Positions 1-8,187 of a stretch of 32,289 nt of DNA are shown piece by piece. The notes below the pieces were generated by a model. The model saw nothing but the letters and a program-made list of their open reading frames with translations, was not told the DNA's origin and made no database searches. The position numbers and the translations under genes are program-made. This DNA is from Candidatus Latescibacterota bacterium. Its GTDB lineage: Bacteria > Krumholzibacteriota > Krumholzibacteriia > WVZY01. The DNA lies in NCBI GenBank assembly GCA_020352495.1, contig CP070677.1, positions 963,983 through 996,271 on the forward strand, given 5' to 3'. Each line of letters starts with the position of its first letter. Within the stretch, counting starts at the first letter, position 1.

Positions 1-2
1 CG

Positions 3-1622
3 GGCGCATCGTATCGGACGCCGGTCATCGTTGTTTCCGCGGGGAACGATAGCAATCAAGGATTCCGCCAACAGGACGCGCGGTACAATAGCCCGATGTG
101 TTTTGCGGCGATCGAGCTTGGCACCGAGAATATCATCGTCGTCGAAGCCGTCCATGATTTGGGTGGCGGGCCTACACGGTGGCCCGGTTCGTCGATCGGT
201 GGTCATGTTTCCGCCCCAGGGGGCGATATTTGGAGCACGGTGAGCGGTGGCGCCCTATACGGCGCAAGGGATGGAACGTCCATGGCCGCGGCGCACGTTT
301 CCGGTCTTGTTGCGTACCTCTACGCATCGGAGCCGTATCTGAAATTTTGGGAGGTGCGTGACCTTCTTCTCTCCAACACGGTGACCGTCGGCGGAGGCGC
401 ACAGCCCCGGGTCGATGCCTGGGCGAGCGTCGTCGACCTGGACCGAGTGCGGGGTGGGAATGACGTGCTAAAGATGATGTGCGATATCGACGATGGGACA
501 CCCGATGGCAACCAGCGCGTCGAATATCAAAATTGGACCGACTATTACGAAGAAGACGCAGACGGGGACGACGGTATCGGTGACGGAGAGGTCGACATGT
601 CGGATTTTCGCCGTTGGCGTGACTGGTTTCTGCAGGTCACATCGGCGGCGGCCGAGTTGGACGGTGATCCCAACCACCCCAAAAAAGACGTGAACAAAAA
701 CAGCGAGGTGGAATCACCCGCAGATGAGAACGTTTACCCGAGGGGTGATTTCAACGGCGATGGAATGCTGGACGAATTTTCGACGGCCTTTGTGCCCGGT
801 GCCATCGGCGAAGCGAGAACCGATCTCGGAGTCCTGCAGGAGGTCTTCGACGATCCGGATTACACGTCTTTGGAATTACCAGACCTTTTGAACTCGGTCG
901 ACATCGAGGTGGACGCCGCACGGCTTCTCGACAGCTACGCGAGTGTCACGGTCGAGATCCTCAAAATGCCGGAATCAGAACTCGCCAAAACCCGTGTCCT
1001 GACGCCGGGTGAACCGAGGTTTGTCTTTACGATGCCCATCGTTCAAACGGGCTACAAGGTAGAGGTGTTTGCCGGGAACGAAGAGTACGAGATGGGCGAC
1101 ATCACGTATCCGGATGAGGTTGGAAGAGACTATATGTTCCGTCCCCTCACCTTTGTCAACCTCGATCCCAGAATGACATACCTCCACATTTGCGATGACC
1201 CGGGCACCCAGCCGGCGATGATCGTTCGTCTAGTGGACCTTGGTATCAAACCGGGCGATGTTCTCTGTCTCGACGCCGAGGGACGATTTGGCACGGGCAG
1301 TGGCAGCGAGGTCGAGGACCGCGCAATGGGTGTCTTTAGCTCGAGCAATGTGCTTCGGGCTGCCGGCAATTTGCATCGAGTCCCCGGCGCGATCGATGCG
1401 GGAGAAGACTACGCGACAGCGCCAACCTTTCATTGTGGCGAGGAGGCTACGGATATCCCACAGGATTTCTTGGTCTACGACACGATCATCAGAGTGCCGA
1501 CCGGCGCGACACATCTGTTTCTTAGCGCTTTGGACCGGAAGTTCGGCGATAATTCGGATAACAATGGCGACTACGGTGTCCAGATATCGATTGTCAGGGT
1601 GCCGGAGTTCCTCGTCGACTAG
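3..1622 (+). CDS. S8 (subtilisin-like) serine protease, 5' end missing
   Basis: The reading frame is already open at base 3, so the N-terminus (signal peptide, catalytic Asp and His) lies outside the window. The oxyanion Asn sits in VVSAGND (codons around 37-51) and the catalytic Ser in DGTSMAAAHVSG (Ser codon 279-281), both classic S8 motifs. The catalytic domain ends near base 450. It is followed by acidic calcium-loop sequence (about 556-620 with DADGDDGIGDGEVD, and 739-795 with DFNGDGMLDEF) resembling dockerin or EF-hand loops. The C-terminal part, about 1230-1600, has GDVLCLDAEG and DRKFGDNSDNNGDYG, which resembles the calcium and sugar-binding end of PA-IL/LecA-like lectin modules. This suggests a secreted protease with an adhesive tail region. 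There is no FlgD-like sorting tail: the protein ends in PEFLVD then TAG. The protease call is firm; the accessory modules are inferred. Confidence 0.9.
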   Translation, partial: GASYRTPVIVVSAGNDSNQGFRQQDARYNSPMCFAAIELGTENIIVVEAVHDLGGGPTRWPGSSIGGHVSAPGGDIWSTVSGGALYGARDGTSMAAAHVSGLVAYLYASEPYLKFWEVRDLLLSNTVTVGGGAQPRVDAWASVVDLDRVRGGNDVLKMMCDIDDGTPDGNQRVEYQNWTDYYEEDADGDDGIGDGEVDMSDFRRWRDWFLQVTSAAAELDGDPNHPKKDVNKNSEVESPADENVYPRGDFNGDGMLDEFSTAFVPGAIGEARTDLGVLQEVFDDPDYTSLELPDLLNSVDIEVDAARLLDSYASVTVEILKMPESELAKTRVLTPGEPRFVFTMPIVQTGYKVEVFAGNEEYEMGDITYPDEVGRDYMFRPLTFVNLDPRMTYLHICDDPGTQPAMIVRLVDLGIKPGDVLCLDAEGRFGTGSGSEVEDRAMGVFSSSNVLRAAGNLHRVPGAIDAGEDYATAPTFHCGEEATDIPQDFLVYDTIIRVPTGATHLFLSALDRKFGDNSDNNGDYGVQISIVRVPEFLVD

Positions 1623-1690
1623 GATCGTAGCGCGTCGACTCCCCGTTTAGTTCGACGGCTCGGCCGCAGCCCGGGGTATCGGATCCCCTC

Positions 1691-3217
1691 TCAGAATCGG
1701 TAGAAATACTGAAATTTGAAGAACGCCTGCCACGCGGTGGGTTCGAAACCGTCCCCCGTCCGTACGGACGGGTCGAGCGAATAGTGACCGTAGTCCTGCC
1801 CGTCGACATTGGCGCCCACATAGAAGACAGTGAATGGATTGAGCTGCCACGTGAGGAGCGGCTCTACAGTAAGCTCGCCGGCGAAGTCGTCGTACTGCGC
1901 CACGAGACGCAAAAACAGCTCGCGGGTAAACTGGTAGCTCAGCTTGATCCGCCCGATGTATCCGTCAAAAAACTCCTCTCCCGTGTCCCTGTTCTCGAGC
2001 GCGTTCCACGTGAACAGCGGTTCGGCGACGAAGCGGGTTCCTATTTTGATCGTGCCCCACACATCGACGACCCCCCCAAAACCAAGAAATGGCACCGGCT
2101 GCGCGGGGCGGGCGATGCGGTCCCCAAACCCGGCCCAGAAACCAAAGTGGAATGCGTCGAAATAACTGTTGTTGAACTCGCCGTAGTAAAGATCGATGCC
2201 ATCGAAGTCGACGTTGCGAAATCGCTCCTCGCTGCGATCGTATCCGAGACTGACACGCGTCTGTCCCTTCAGAACAAAATCGATCGTGTTTTCGATGGCG
2301 CTTCCCTTACGCGTGCCATCGAAGTTCCAGCGCTGCCACACGAGCACATTGGGCTGGATGCGGTCAAAGACGGCGTTGTCGGGGTAGAAGATATAGTTGT
2401 TGTTCCACGAGGCGCGCCTCTCGTTGTTGCGCGTGACGAATCCCGCGTCGGCACGAAACGTGGGGGCGGTGTCGCGGTACTCCAAGTCGCTATTCCAGTG
2501 CCGCGCCTCACGCGAAAGGCTCGCGTAGAAGGCATGCCCCGCGTACGACTCGCCGTCGAGCGCCACCGTGCGCCGGCCGCCATCGAATGTCTCCCCTGGT
2601 GAATGCGCGCCTTCTGTGAGTGTCGTGTCGTCGGGCTCGCGTGTGTAGCTTGCCAACGCCTGCGTTTTGATCCGATAGTTTTGCGCGAACCGGTGATTCA
2701 GATCGACACCCGCCACTGTTCCCGAGCCACCGATGTCGTATCGCCTGTCCGTGACGACGGCGCCGATGAAGCTATCTTCGCGGTACGTGTATCGCACACG
2801 GCCGATTTGCGACCAGCTCTTTCCAGGCGCTGCAAAGAGGCTCCGCTCCTCCAGCGGGAGGAGGTACGGTGTCTCCTCGTCTCGCCCAAATAGAAGGATG
2901 ACCCCCATCTCGTCGGTGCGGCTGGTGAATTTGGCCGCCACCGACGGGTCGTTGATCTGCCGCGTATAGATGACATCGTAGACCGATTTGTAGAGATCGC
3001 TACCCTCTTGAAAAAACGGTCGCCGTTCGGGGAAGAACAGTGCAAACGTCGTGTTGACGTCCACCTGTGCCACGTCGGATTCCACCTGACTGAAGTCGGG
3101 GTTGATGGCCAGCTCGGCCGCGGTGCTTGGCGAGAACCCGTAGCGCGCGCCAAGAGAGATCTCCCCGTTGGGGTCGTCCGTGTCAAACCCGGAATCCGGA
3201 TCGGTGAGATCGTTGAG
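1691..3217 (-). pseudogene. C-terminal (barrel) part of interrupted DUF5916/CBM9-type outer-membrane protein
   Basis: This is the downstream portion of the gene that starts at 3994. It lies in the same frame as the N-terminal part and is separated from it only by the TAA at 3218-3220. From 3217 the frame is open and reads LNDLTDPDSGFDTDDP, then SLGARYGFSPSTAAELAINP and DFSQVESDVAQVDVN. The stretch ALFFPERRPFFQEG is a hallmark of DUF5916 proteins, where a CBM9-like domain precedes an outer-membrane barrel. The rest alternates short beta strands and ends in aromatic FFKFQYFYRF, a typical barrel C-terminus. A GTG at 3085 could in principle start translation, but it lies inside the conserved domain and the product would lack a signal peptide, so independent function is unlikely. 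Together the two parts encode about 767 residues, close to the usual family length as I recall it. Confidence 0.75.
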
Positions 3218-3994
3218 TTACGCCGATAGTGATCCCACGGCCGCGGGGAGCAGCTCGAACGAACCACCCGCCTGGACACCCTCGATCCCCGAGAGCGTTC
3301 CGAATTGGCAGGGATAGCACGGTTCGTCGCGGCTGATCGACGCCCACGAATAGAGGCGTTGGGTGTCACGCGGATGTACACGGACAAACGTCACGCGCCA
3401 CTCCTGCACGTCCCGGTTGGGAAAGCGAAGACTCTTGAACGGAATCGCCATCTCCACCTGAAACCCGTCTTGTGTAATCCGCCCTTCTGAGTCGAAGACC
3501 ACGTCGAAGCCAAGATCCTCGCCCGACGGTGTCCAACGCCGGTCACCCTGGATACCAAAGGGGTTGGCGTAGAGTTCGTAAGCCCACGCGGCGTTGGCAT
3601 AGGTGTCGATAATGACACCGACGCAATCGTCCTGGAAGATCTCGTCGCGGGCCCGCATCGAGGCGCGAATCTGACTGGGACGCCGGTCGCGCGCGACGAA
3701 TCCGAGGTAGAGGTGTTTGTCGTCCCAGGTCACGAGCACTTCGGTCTCGTCGGGTGGGCGCACCTGATCACCGGGTGACGTTTCGGCGAAGTTGTGTGCG
3801 CGTCCCGCCGTCTGCCACGCGTCCTCGTCGAGGTTGCCGTCGAGACGCACGCCGCCATCGCAACGTGGCGCAACGACGAGTGGCTTAACGTTGGGGGTGA
3901 AGTCAGTCCCTTCGGCGTTGGCGGAACCGGATACGACGATCAACACCGCCACCGTTATCAAGAATGAACCCGCGTATGCGTTCGTTCTCGCCAT
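3218..3994 (-). CDS. N-terminal part of CBM9/DUF5916 protein, ending at a premature TAA
   Basis: The product has 258 residues, starting with a signal peptide (FLITVAVLIVVSGSANA) and followed by a family-9-like carbohydrate-binding domain: RLDGNLDEDAWQTA, VLVTWDDKHLYLGFVARD, DDCVGVIIDTY, ELYANPFGIQGD and FQVEMAIPFKSLRFP. These motifs are typical of the N-terminus of DUF5916 outer-membrane proteins. The frame stops at TAA (3218-3220) right after LLPAAVGSLSA, where family members continue into the barrel, and the same frame then runs on to 1691. The gene is therefore read as one gene with a nonsense codon (true pseudogene, readthrough or assembly error). An AAGGAG lies about 12 bases before the ATG, and a perfect TATAAT lies at 4029-4034 on this strand. 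The transcript of the preceding gene is closed by the terminator at 4182-4227, so this gene needs its own promoter. Confidence 0.8.
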   Translation of the reverse strand: MARTNAYAGSFLITVAVLIVVSGSANAEGTDFTPNVKPLVVAPRCDGGVRLDGNLDEDAWQTAGRAHNFAETSPGDQVRPPDETEVLVTWDDKHLYLGFVARDRRPSQIRASMRARDEIFQDDCVGVIIDTYANAAWAYELYANPFGIQGDRRWTPSGEDLGFDVVFDSEGRITQDGFQVEMAIPFKSLRFPNRDVQEWRVTFVRVHPRDTQRLYSWASISRDEPCYPCQFGTLSGIEGVQAGGSFELLPAAVGSLSA

Positions 3995-4028
3995 TGACCC
4001 GTGGAACTCCTTCCAAATCGCGATCCAG

Positions 4029-4057
4029 ATTATAAGCCAAATGACGGTATTCCCAGA
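4029..4057 (-). promoter_or_regulatory. Putative promoter of the DUF5916-type gene
   Basis: On the minus strand a perfect TATAAT occupies 4034-4029, 35 bases before the ATG at 3994. The position 17 bases further upstream reads TCTGGG, a poor match to TTGACA. The location is sensible because the upstream gene is terminated at 4182-4227. Inferred from sequence only. Confidence 0.35.
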
Positions 4058-4181
4058 AAGCCGAACGACAGTGTCATTGTCAGGAAAAACGGAAGATGGC
4101 TAGCCTGGATTGGTCACCGTGGAATCGTAGCCGATGTGGGGACTTCAGTACAGAGGTTTGTCGATTGTATTTCGCGCCGCA

Positions 4182-4227
4182 AAAAAAAGAACCCGGCCGC
4201 CTCATTAGAGATCAAGCGACCGGGTTC
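4182..4227 (-). terminator. Rho-independent terminator after the 4250-6871 gene
   Basis: On the minus strand GAACCCGGTCGC pairs with GCGGCCGGGTTC (12 pairs including one G-U) and is followed at once by a run of eight T (the A run at 4181-4188 on the plus strand). It begins 22 bases after the stop codon of the 4250-6871 gene. This is a textbook intrinsic terminator for that gene. Confidence 0.9.
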
Positions 4228-4249
4228 GCTCCACCTGGGTATAAAGACC

Positions 4250-6871
4250 TTATTTCATGAACACGATCTTGTGGGTTTGTGTCTGTCCCCCGGCTTCGAA
4301 CCGCACGAAATAAACACCCGTGCTCACCTCACTACCACGGTCATCACGACCATCCCACACTACCGTGTGTTCGCCGGCCGGTTCCGAGCCACTCACAAGC
4401 CGTCTCATCAATCGGCCCCTGATGTCATAGACATTCAAACGGACGATCCCGGTTTGCGCAATCGTATACCCGATCGTGGTCTGCGGGTTGAACGGGTTGG
4501 GGTATGCCGTGAGTACCGGTGTTGTCAGACCAGGTGCATTTTCCTTGGGCTCTCCTTTATCCTCACCGGGGCGTCCCGCGGTCTCGTCTCCCTGCTCGGT
4601 GGCCAAAGGCACCTCCTCGCCCAGATTGAAAATGTCGGGTACGAGATAGTCCGTTCCCGTTGGGCTCGTGTAGTGGAGACCGATCGCGCCAAAGTTGATA
4701 TCGAGATTGATCGCGTCATCGACCGTCGGGGTCGAGGCAGCGATCAATATATTCACCTCTCTGGCCGAGTAGTAGAGCACGAGATCGACGAGCCCATCGC
4801 CATCGTTATCCAACTCGAGAGTTTCTAGAGGGAGGACGATCCCTTTGAGGTTCCCCACGTAGACCTTGGTCACATCCAGCATCGTCGCATCGAGCCCTTC
4901 CTCGACGAGGATCTTGGAGCCGTCCCATCCGATCTCATACTTGGGTGGTTTTGACAGGATCAGAAGCGCAAACTGTTCGACCTCCGGATCGAACCCGATT
5001 CCGGGCGACCCAAAACCCGAAACGGCGCAGGCCCCACCCTCGAGATCGTGTGGAACACGGACCTCGGCCGTCGCACCGGTCGTATTGCCGTCACAGTCTT
5101 CTGCTTCGTAGTGGAGTGTGTATACCCGACCGTCGTCATTTCCGCTCCGCTCCGCACGAAGTTGAACGTGGGTGTCCGAGAATATCACGATATCGCCCGT
5201 CGTATTCCCGTCACCTTTACCGTTATCCGGCTCGTCGCTGGTGACTTCAACCAACCTGAAGGTTGGCATCGGGCAGCAATCATCCGTCACCGTGACCGTC
5301 GCATAGACGTCGGCCATTTTGTGATTGGGCGGCCAGAGAACATCGCGATCGAGCGTGACCGTAATCGCCGGTGGCACCGTATCGACGACGGTGACCGTCC
5401 CCGTACATGTATCAGAAGCCCCCTGGTCATCCTCTACCGTGAGTGTCACCATGGTCGTTCCCAGCGGGTACGGGCCGGCCGGGGACTGCGTCAAAGTGAT
5501 CGGATCGCCATCGGGATCAAACGAGCCGTTGTCGATCGACGCGTCGGCGGTGCAACTGGAATCGGCGATCACCGTCACATCCTGACACTCGGCCACAGGT
5601 GGTTCGTTGACGACACCGTTGATGGGGCACGGACAGCTCGGATCGCCGTTGATGGTATTGGTCATCCCCTCACCGATACGGAGATCCAAGGGGCAATCAA
5701 CGAACTCAGGAAATCCCGAAGTCGAGAAGTCTCCGCCAATCGTTGAATAAAGGCAGCACGGCGCCGTATTCCCTTGCGCGAGAAATTGTATCGTAAGAAC
5801 ATGAACCGGCTCTGGGAGGCAACTGCCAAAACCGATGCTCACTCCGGTCTGTGAGTTTCCGATGGTCACGCCAAACACGTTTGCGTCCGCCAGGTAGACG
5901 GCGCCTCCATCGGAGAAGCACTGCGGCATGGGCGCGGCGAATGTTACGGCGGTCGTCGGTTCGGGTGCCAGGACGACACAGTACACATTCAACAGTCCGA
6001 AGGTGTCGTCCACTATGTTACAAACGTTTCCGCCCGCATCTGCGAAGACACCGACCATAAAATTCTCGGTCACCACGGTGCCCGTTGTGAACTGCCAAAC
6101 GGGGCCGGATGCTGGGGGGCCCTGGTTGTCTTTTGCCACGATCCGCCAGTAGTATGTCACCTGATCTTGGAGCAGGCCGGGGTCGTACGTCGTTGCGCTT
6201 TGATCGGCAGACACGAGAGGAGGACCCGCGTTCGTGCCAAAGTACACATCGTAGACGAGCGGGTCACCGTCGGGGTCCGATGCAGTCCAGCTCAGCTGTG
6301 TGTTCAACGGCTGATTTACCGCGAGATGCGGTGGTGAAGGATTTGATGGCGGGTTGGGAGGGAGATTATCGCCGGTGGGACACGGACAGCTCGCATTACC
6401 GTTGACCGTGCTCGTCAACCCCATACCTATCACTTGATTTAGATCGCAGTCGACGAACAAGATTTCGCCAGACGGCTCGGCTGGATCGGGCAACACCGGA
6501 TATGTACAACAAGCGGGAGTTGTCCCACTCGAAAAATAGTTGATCGTGAGTACGTGAAGCGGCGCCGCGAGACAGGCGCCAAATCCGATACCCACACCAT
6601 TCTGCGAGTTCCCAATCGTCACGCCAAAGACCTGCGAGTCCGATAGATACGTTGTCGTCATACAGGGCGGCATCGGCGCTGCAAACTGACAAGCCGTCAC
6701 GCCAGGAGTATTGGTGACAACAACATACACGGGTAACAGCCCTGGTCCGGCGTCGATGATATTGCAGTCCGCCCCCGTCGCGTCCGCATACAGACCTAGT
6801 GTGGGAACCTGCGCAAATGTCAGGCTCGCCCAAACAAGAACACATAAGCTCAAGAATGCTAGCCTTCGCAT
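4250..6871 (-). CDS. Secreted multidomain protein: duplicated Cys-rich module, FN3, PKD/HYR-like, FlgD-Ig-like sorting tail
   Basis: The product has 873 residues from the ATG at 6871, chosen because GGGAGGAG lies just upstream and a signal peptide (MRRLAFLSLCVLVWASLTFA) follows. The same frame is open upstream to 6979 without a better start. In order: module A (residues 26-165), an FN3-like domain (170-270, NTQLSWTASDPDGDP ... YYWRIVAKD), module B (274-420), and PKD/HYR-like domains (about 420-600). Then come a region with LDNDGDGLVDLVLYY, an acidic linker, and the C-terminal tail (about 785-873, YPNPFNPQTTI ... VWDGRDDRG ... TGVYFVRFEAGG ... KIVFMK). Modules A and B share ADA-G--CNI, FAAPMP-C, VFGVTIGNSQ-GV-IGFG, VHVLTI, CC-Y, VDC and the ending SCPCP. 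I do not recognise this Cys-rich module. Likely an exported surface or extracellular protein; no catalytic signature is visible. Confidence 0.85.
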   Translation of the reverse strand: MRRLAFLSLCVLVWASLTFAQVPTLGLYADATGADCNIIDAGPGLLPVYVVVTNTPGVTACQFAAPMPPCMTTTYLSDSQVFGVTIGNSQNGVGIGFGACLAAPLHVLTINYFSSGTTPACCTYPVLPDPAEPSGEILFVDCDLNQVIGMGLTSTVNGNASCPCPTGDNLPPNPPSNPSPPHLAVNQPLNTQLSWTASDPDGDPLVYDVYFGTNAGPPLVSADQSATTYDPGLLQDQVTYYWRIVAKDNQGPPASGPVWQFTTGTVVTENFMVGVFADAGGNVCNIVDDTFGLLNVYCVVLAPEPTTAVTFAAPMPQCFSDGGAVYLADANVFGVTIGNSQTGVSIGFGSCLPEPVHVLTIQFLAQGNTAPCCLYSTIGGDFSTSGFPEFVDCPLDLRIGEGMTNTINGDPSCPCPINGVVNEPPVAECQDVTVIADSSCTADASIDNGSFDPDGDPITLTQSPAGPYPLGTTMVTLTVEDDQGASDTCTGTVTVVDTVPPAITVTLDRDVLWPPNHKMADVYATVTVTDDCCPMPTFRLVEVTSDEPDNGKGDGNTTGDIVIFSDTHVQLRAERSGNDDGRVYTLHYEAEDCDGNTTGATAEVRVPHDLEGGACAVSGFGSPGIGFDPEVEQFALLILSKPPKYEIGWDGSKILVEEGLDATMLDVTKVYVGNLKGIVLPLETLELDNDGDGLVDLVLYYSAREVNILIAASTPTVDDAINLDINFGAIGLHYTSPTGTDYLVPDIFNLGEEVPLATEQGDETAGRPGEDKGEPKENAPGLTTPVLTAYPNPFNPQTTIGYTIAQTGIVRLNVYDIRGRLMRRLVSGSEPAGEHTVVWDGRDDRGSEVSTGVYFVRFEAGGQTQTHKIVFMK

Positions 6872-7240
6872 CTCGACTCCTCCCGTTACTTTTGACATGC
6901 GCTTCTTACCAGACGGGTGCCGTTGGATCCAGCTCAACCGACACCCGTGTTCGTCACCTTTTCTCGAGTGAGCCCACACCGGTGTTGTTTGGATGCCACG
7001 CGCTCATCAGGGTTTTCCCAACCAAGAGACTCTTCGCTGTGTTGTTTCCACAGGCTTGTTCGTGGGTGCGTTCGCGCGACCAATTTGGAAGGGGATATAT
7101 GAAACGACTCTGCCCGTCGGCGGACGTAGTCCAGGCCCCGGGGCAAACGGCAGCCAGCTGGATCCACGGTAGTGGAGAACACGGCTCACCAGATCCTTTT
7201 GATAAGAGGACCTGTTTCAGCGTATGTGGGGTTTACAGAC

Positions 7241-7305
7241 TAAAAAAGACAGAGAGGATGTGTAAGCGGAATGTACAACCCAACGGTCTCTCATTTACTG
7301 CACTC
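7241..7305 (-). ncRNA. Possible small RNA or leader attenuator
   Basis: Just downstream of the promoter-like sequence at 7312-7340, the minus strand can fold AGAGA (7291-7287) with TCTCT (7255-7251). Inside it, GGGTTGTA can pair with TACACATCC through one bulge and one G-U pair. The hairpin is followed by GTCTTTTTT (T run at 7247-7242). A transcript starting near 7305 and ending near 7241 would be about 65 nt. The stem is bulged and AU-rich, so it may be chance. Inference only. Confidence 0.25.
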
Positions 7306-7311
7306 ATCATT

Positions 7312-7340
7312 TTCATACTATAAAAGTCGCTATTTGTCAA
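7312..7340 (-). promoter_or_regulatory. Putative sigma70-type promoter, minus strand
   Basis: On the minus strand a perfect TTGACA (7340-7335) is followed after exactly 17 bases by TATGAA (7317-7312), which has four of six consensus -10 bases. It points toward the gene starting at 6871, some 430 bases away. It would also drive the possible 65-nt transcript ending near 7241. Confidence 0.45.
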
Positions 7341-7397
7341 GAGATTACGGCGTTTGGTGCCGGCGTCGATTTGTTCGATTTATTGATTTTGCTACTG

Positions 7398-7600
7398 TTA
7401 CTCGATCTCTATTGTCCAGATCTCCGTCGTCCCGGCTCGATCCGAATGAAAGGCGATCTTGTCCCCGAGGGGGGACCATGCCGCTCCGTCGGGATAGCCC
7501 GGATCGGTATCAGGGCTGATGTGTTTGCCGTCGATCCAGATGTCCGAGCTCGCATAACGCTTGGCACCACGGGGCTGGACTACGGATACATCCCACGCTA
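7398..7600 (-). pseudogene. Remnant of a TolB/PD40-type beta-propeller gene (last blade only)
   Basis: The minus-strand frame ending at the stop at 7398 encodes PDGAAWSPLGDKIAFHSDR followed by AGTTEIWTIEIE. This is an excellent match to the PD40 repeat pattern (P-WSPDG-KIAF-SDR-G--EIW) of TolB-like and DPP-IV-like propellers. Normally several such blades occur in a row behind a signal peptide. Here only one blade and some weak preceding sequence (SSDIWIDGKHISPDTDPGYP) survive, with no plausible start and no further blades upstream, where the plus-strand ACT gene begins. It is best read as the 3' relic of a deleted gene. The upstream boundary is approximate. Confidence 0.55.
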
Positions 7601-7681
7601 CAATGAGAAAAAATCGGTGTATATGGTTTTCAAACCCGCTAGATGCCGACACTTCGTGATGATTGCCTCAGGGAGGTCTCC

Positions 7682-8080
7682 ATGCCCAAAGCGACTCAGC
7701 TGAACGTCAAACTCGAGAACAAGGTCGGTTCGCTTGCCCGGCTCTGCCGTGACCTGGCGAATAACGGGATCAATCTCCTCGCCATCTCTGCCCCGGACAC
7801 CGCAGCCAAACGCGGTCTCATCCGTCTTTTGGTGGTCAACCCCGACTTGGCTCAGCTAAAGGTGGCGGCGGTGGGATACTCATTCACCGTCGAGGAGGTG
7901 CTCTACGTCGAGATCAAGAACCGCCCGGGGTCGATTGCCAAGGCGATGGAAAAACTCGCCCGCGCCGGGATCAACGTGAGATACGCCTACGCAACCGCGT
8001 TCAGAAAGGCCCAGAAGAGTGCCGCTGTAATCGCTGTCGCAGAAGAAGACGTGCCCAAAGCACACAAATTGTTGGGTTAG
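7682..8080 (+). CDS. Tandem ACT-domain protein
   Basis: The product has 132 residues. The ATG at 7682 is preceded by GGGAGG with good spacing; the upstream in-frame ATG at 7643 has no such site. There are two ACT domains. The first, about residues 5-60, contains LNVKLENKVGSLARLCRDLA and NNGINLLAIS. The second, about 76-132, contains VLYVEIKNRPGSIAKAMEKL and ARAGINVRYAYA. Small stand-alone ACT-pair proteins of this size are thought to bind amino acids or act as regulatory subunits. No catalytic domain is attached. The gene stands alone and converges on the barrel gene at 8188-9186. The ligand cannot be told from the sequence. Confidence 0.88.
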   Translation: MPKATQLNVKLENKVGSLARLCRDLANNGINLLAISAPDTAAKRGLIRLLVVNPDLAQLKVAAVGYSFTVEEVLYVEIKNRPGSIAKAMEKLARAGINVRYAYATAFRKAQKSAAVIAVAEEDVPKAHKLLG

Positions 8081-8187
8081 CGCGTTATCGACGCACCCGC
8101 TGCCCGAGAATCCCAAACACGCATTCCCGCCGGTGTGACGCTAAGCGCCTGGAACGATATCGGGTCTCCACAGGATGGAGTCGTCGA

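Larger units (their letters stand above)
6872..7397. other. Long gene-free stretch upstream of the 4250-6871 gene
   Basis: No convincing coding region on either strand. It could be a long leader of the minus-strand gene starting at 6871, because a promoter-like sequence lies at 7312-7340 on that strand. A hairpin with a U run at about 7241-7291 is listed separately. Short frames in this stretch lack ribosome-binding sites and recognisable domains. Confidence 0.5.

Noticed and set aside
1784..2602. A 272-codon plus-strand frame opposite the DUF5916-type barrel
   Set aside because: Antisense shadow; low-complexity translated sequence and no start context.
5048..5746. A 232-codon plus-strand frame opposite the duplicated-module protein
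   Set aside because: Antisense shadow of a well-supported gene; Arg-rich translation typical of such shadows.
6995..7015. CTGATGAG with GAGC/GCTC pairing in the leader of the 6871 gene, recalling a hammerhead ribozyme core
   Set aside because: The second half of the core (GAAA directly after the stem) is missing, and no three-stem fold can be drawn.
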